NCBI GenBank assembly: GCA_016290995.1
Contig: JAEEVR010000006.1
Span: forward strand, 56,854 to 120,853
Origin: Treponema sp.
GTDB lineage: Bacteria > Spirochaetota > Spirochaetia > Treponematales > Treponemataceae
Direction: 5' to 3'
DNA: 64,000 nt
The notes beneath the pieces are model-generated. The model did no database searches, was not told the DNA's origin, and worked only from the letters and a program-made list of their open reading frames with translations. This document shows, one piece after another, positions 63,161 through 64,000 of the stretch; position 1 is the stretch's first letter; the number at the start of each line of letters is the position of its first letter. Made by a program: the position numbers and the translations under genes.

Positions 63161-63991
63161 CTAAAGTTGTTCAACTTCCTCAACGTTAAGGCCGATGCAC
63201 TTGGCTATTATGTTAATGTCAACGCCTGCAGCCTTGAGATTTCGCGCGTCTTCCACTGCTTTTTGCCGCGAGCCTTCCTCGATGCCTTCCTCGCGGCCCT
63301 CGGCACGTCCCTTGGCCCGCATGCAGGCCATCTCTCTGTCCCATTCCATAAACTGCTGCCTCCATTGCGTGTTGCGCTTGGCGTTCTCGACAAGACCTCC
63401 GACGCGCCGGGTAAAGTCGTCGCTGCTTGAGTTCTGCGTGACCATGCGCAAAAAGGCCTTTTGCCTTGCGTCCAACAGTTTATCATAGTTTTTGCAAATG
63501 TAAAAGACTTTTTGCGTCCTGTCGTTCAATTTTGTTTCTTTGTCTTCCACGCACAAATTTTCAAAAGTGTACTTGGCCAGGCCTTTTTTGAATACGTCGT
63601 CAATGCAGATAAAAATGATGTAGGTTGTCTTTAGCTCTTTGTACTGCTGGCCGGACTTTAAAAGGTCCACGTCCATCACGCCTTGGTAGTAGCGGGCTCG
63701 TTCCGGTAGTTCGCTTGTGTCCGTGGTTTGGACCTCGATGTTGTAGGCCTTTAGCCCGTCCGCGTCCCTTGCGTAGACGTCCATGCGGATTCCCTTGCTG
63801 GCAAAGTCGATGTCCACGACTTCCTCCTGCGACATTTCAATCCGCTCGATTTTAAACTCAAGCAGGATTTCCAGCAGTTCTTTGCAAACGTCGGGATTAT
63901 TCCTCATTACTTTGTAAAAGATGAAGTTGTTGGCGATTGTCGCCCGCTCCCACTTTTCCTGAGGCGTGAGCGCCATTTGATTTTCGTTCAT
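63161..63991 (-). CDS. Rpn family recombination-promoting nuclease / putative transposase
   Basis: 276 residues. The N-terminal PD-(D/E)XK domain includes MDVYARD and NIEVQTTD with the E-x-Q catalytic pattern, then RARYYQGVMDVDLLKSGQQYKELKTTYIIFI. An EGREEGIEEG segment and a terminal helix (GLNVEEVEQL) close it. This family is abundant in treponemes. Rpn nucleases promote RecA-independent recombination in E. coli; a role here is inference. Its promoter lies outside the window. Confidence 0.85.
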   Translation of the reverse strand: MNENQMALTPQEKWERATIANNFIFYKVMRNNPDVCKELLEILLEFKIERIEMSQEEVVDIDFASKGIRMDVYARDADGLKAYNIEVQTTDTSELPERARYYQGVMDVDLLKSGQQYKELKTTYIIFICIDDVFKKGLAKYTFENLCVEDKETKLNDRTQKVFYICKNYDKLLDARQKAFLRMVTQNSSSDDFTRRVGGLVENAKRNTQWRQQFMEWDREMACMRAKGRAEGREEGIEEGSRQKAVEDARNLKAAGVDINIIAKCIGLNVEEVEQL

Positions 63992-64000
63992 GGTATGACT

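Noticed and set aside
62786-63430. 214-residue plus-strand ORF
   Set aside because: Runs through a terminator and antisense to both Rpn-type genes, which have recognisable family motifs.

Overview
The window looks like chromosome of a spirochete, most likely a Treponema or close relative. The evidence is a long motility operon in the spirochete order (flbD-motA-motB-fliL-fliM-fliY-fliO-fliP-fliQ-fliR-flhB-flhA-flhF-flhG ... sigma28 ... fapA), a seven-gene V-type ATPase operon that carries the DUF2764 gene typical of spirochetes, and Rpn/PD-(D/E)XK 'T_den_put_tspse'-type genes. Genus assignment is inference; no rRNA or tRNA gene is visible.

Layout: (1) 1-2281: tail of an unknown gene, convergent with a minus-strand response regulator/histidine kinase pair. 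(2) 2453-20819: one plus-strand run of about 18 kb encoding the stator, C-ring, export gate, FlhF/FlhG, sigma28, FapA and three uncharacterised treponeme-type proteins, ending with galM. (3) 21027-30539: V-ATPase operon (E, DUF2764, A, B, D, I, K) continuing without a gap into ispG and a TPR-like exported protein. (4) 30536-34168, minus strand: rfbD-rfbB (dTDP-rhamnose steps) plus an Omp85-like barrel. (5) 34319-49304, plus strand: rimP-nusA-infB-rbfA-truB-ribF-rpsO-pnp-dut, two LptF/LptG-type permeases, tgt and an exported HEAT-repeat protein. The rimP leader contains a textbook intrinsic terminator. (6) 49301-53526, minus strand: CapA-like lipoprotein, DEAH helicase and a small membrane protein. 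(7) 53618-62485: a 2955-residue lipoprotein made of nested beta-helix repeats. After its terminator come a frameshifted remnant of a related gene, then an Rpn-type gene followed in frame by the tail of another.

Most of the window is housekeeping or motility sequence with tight, often overlapping gene junctions. The accessory part is 53.6-64 kb. The giant gene there is built from about 1.4-kb super-modules. Its last module contains an amplified ~430-bp unit, and composition falls from about 52% GC near the front to about 30% near the end (hand-counted rows). Together with the decayed 3'-end fragment this suggests a recombining surface-protein locus.

Regulatory sites that can be read by eye include sigma70-type promoters before flbD, the gene at 15090, atpE, rimP and the giant gene. 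Three minus-strand promoters have a -10 box only 6-8 nt from the ATG, which predicts leaderless mRNAs. Apart from 62486-62860 (described below) there is no gene-free stretch above 300 bases.
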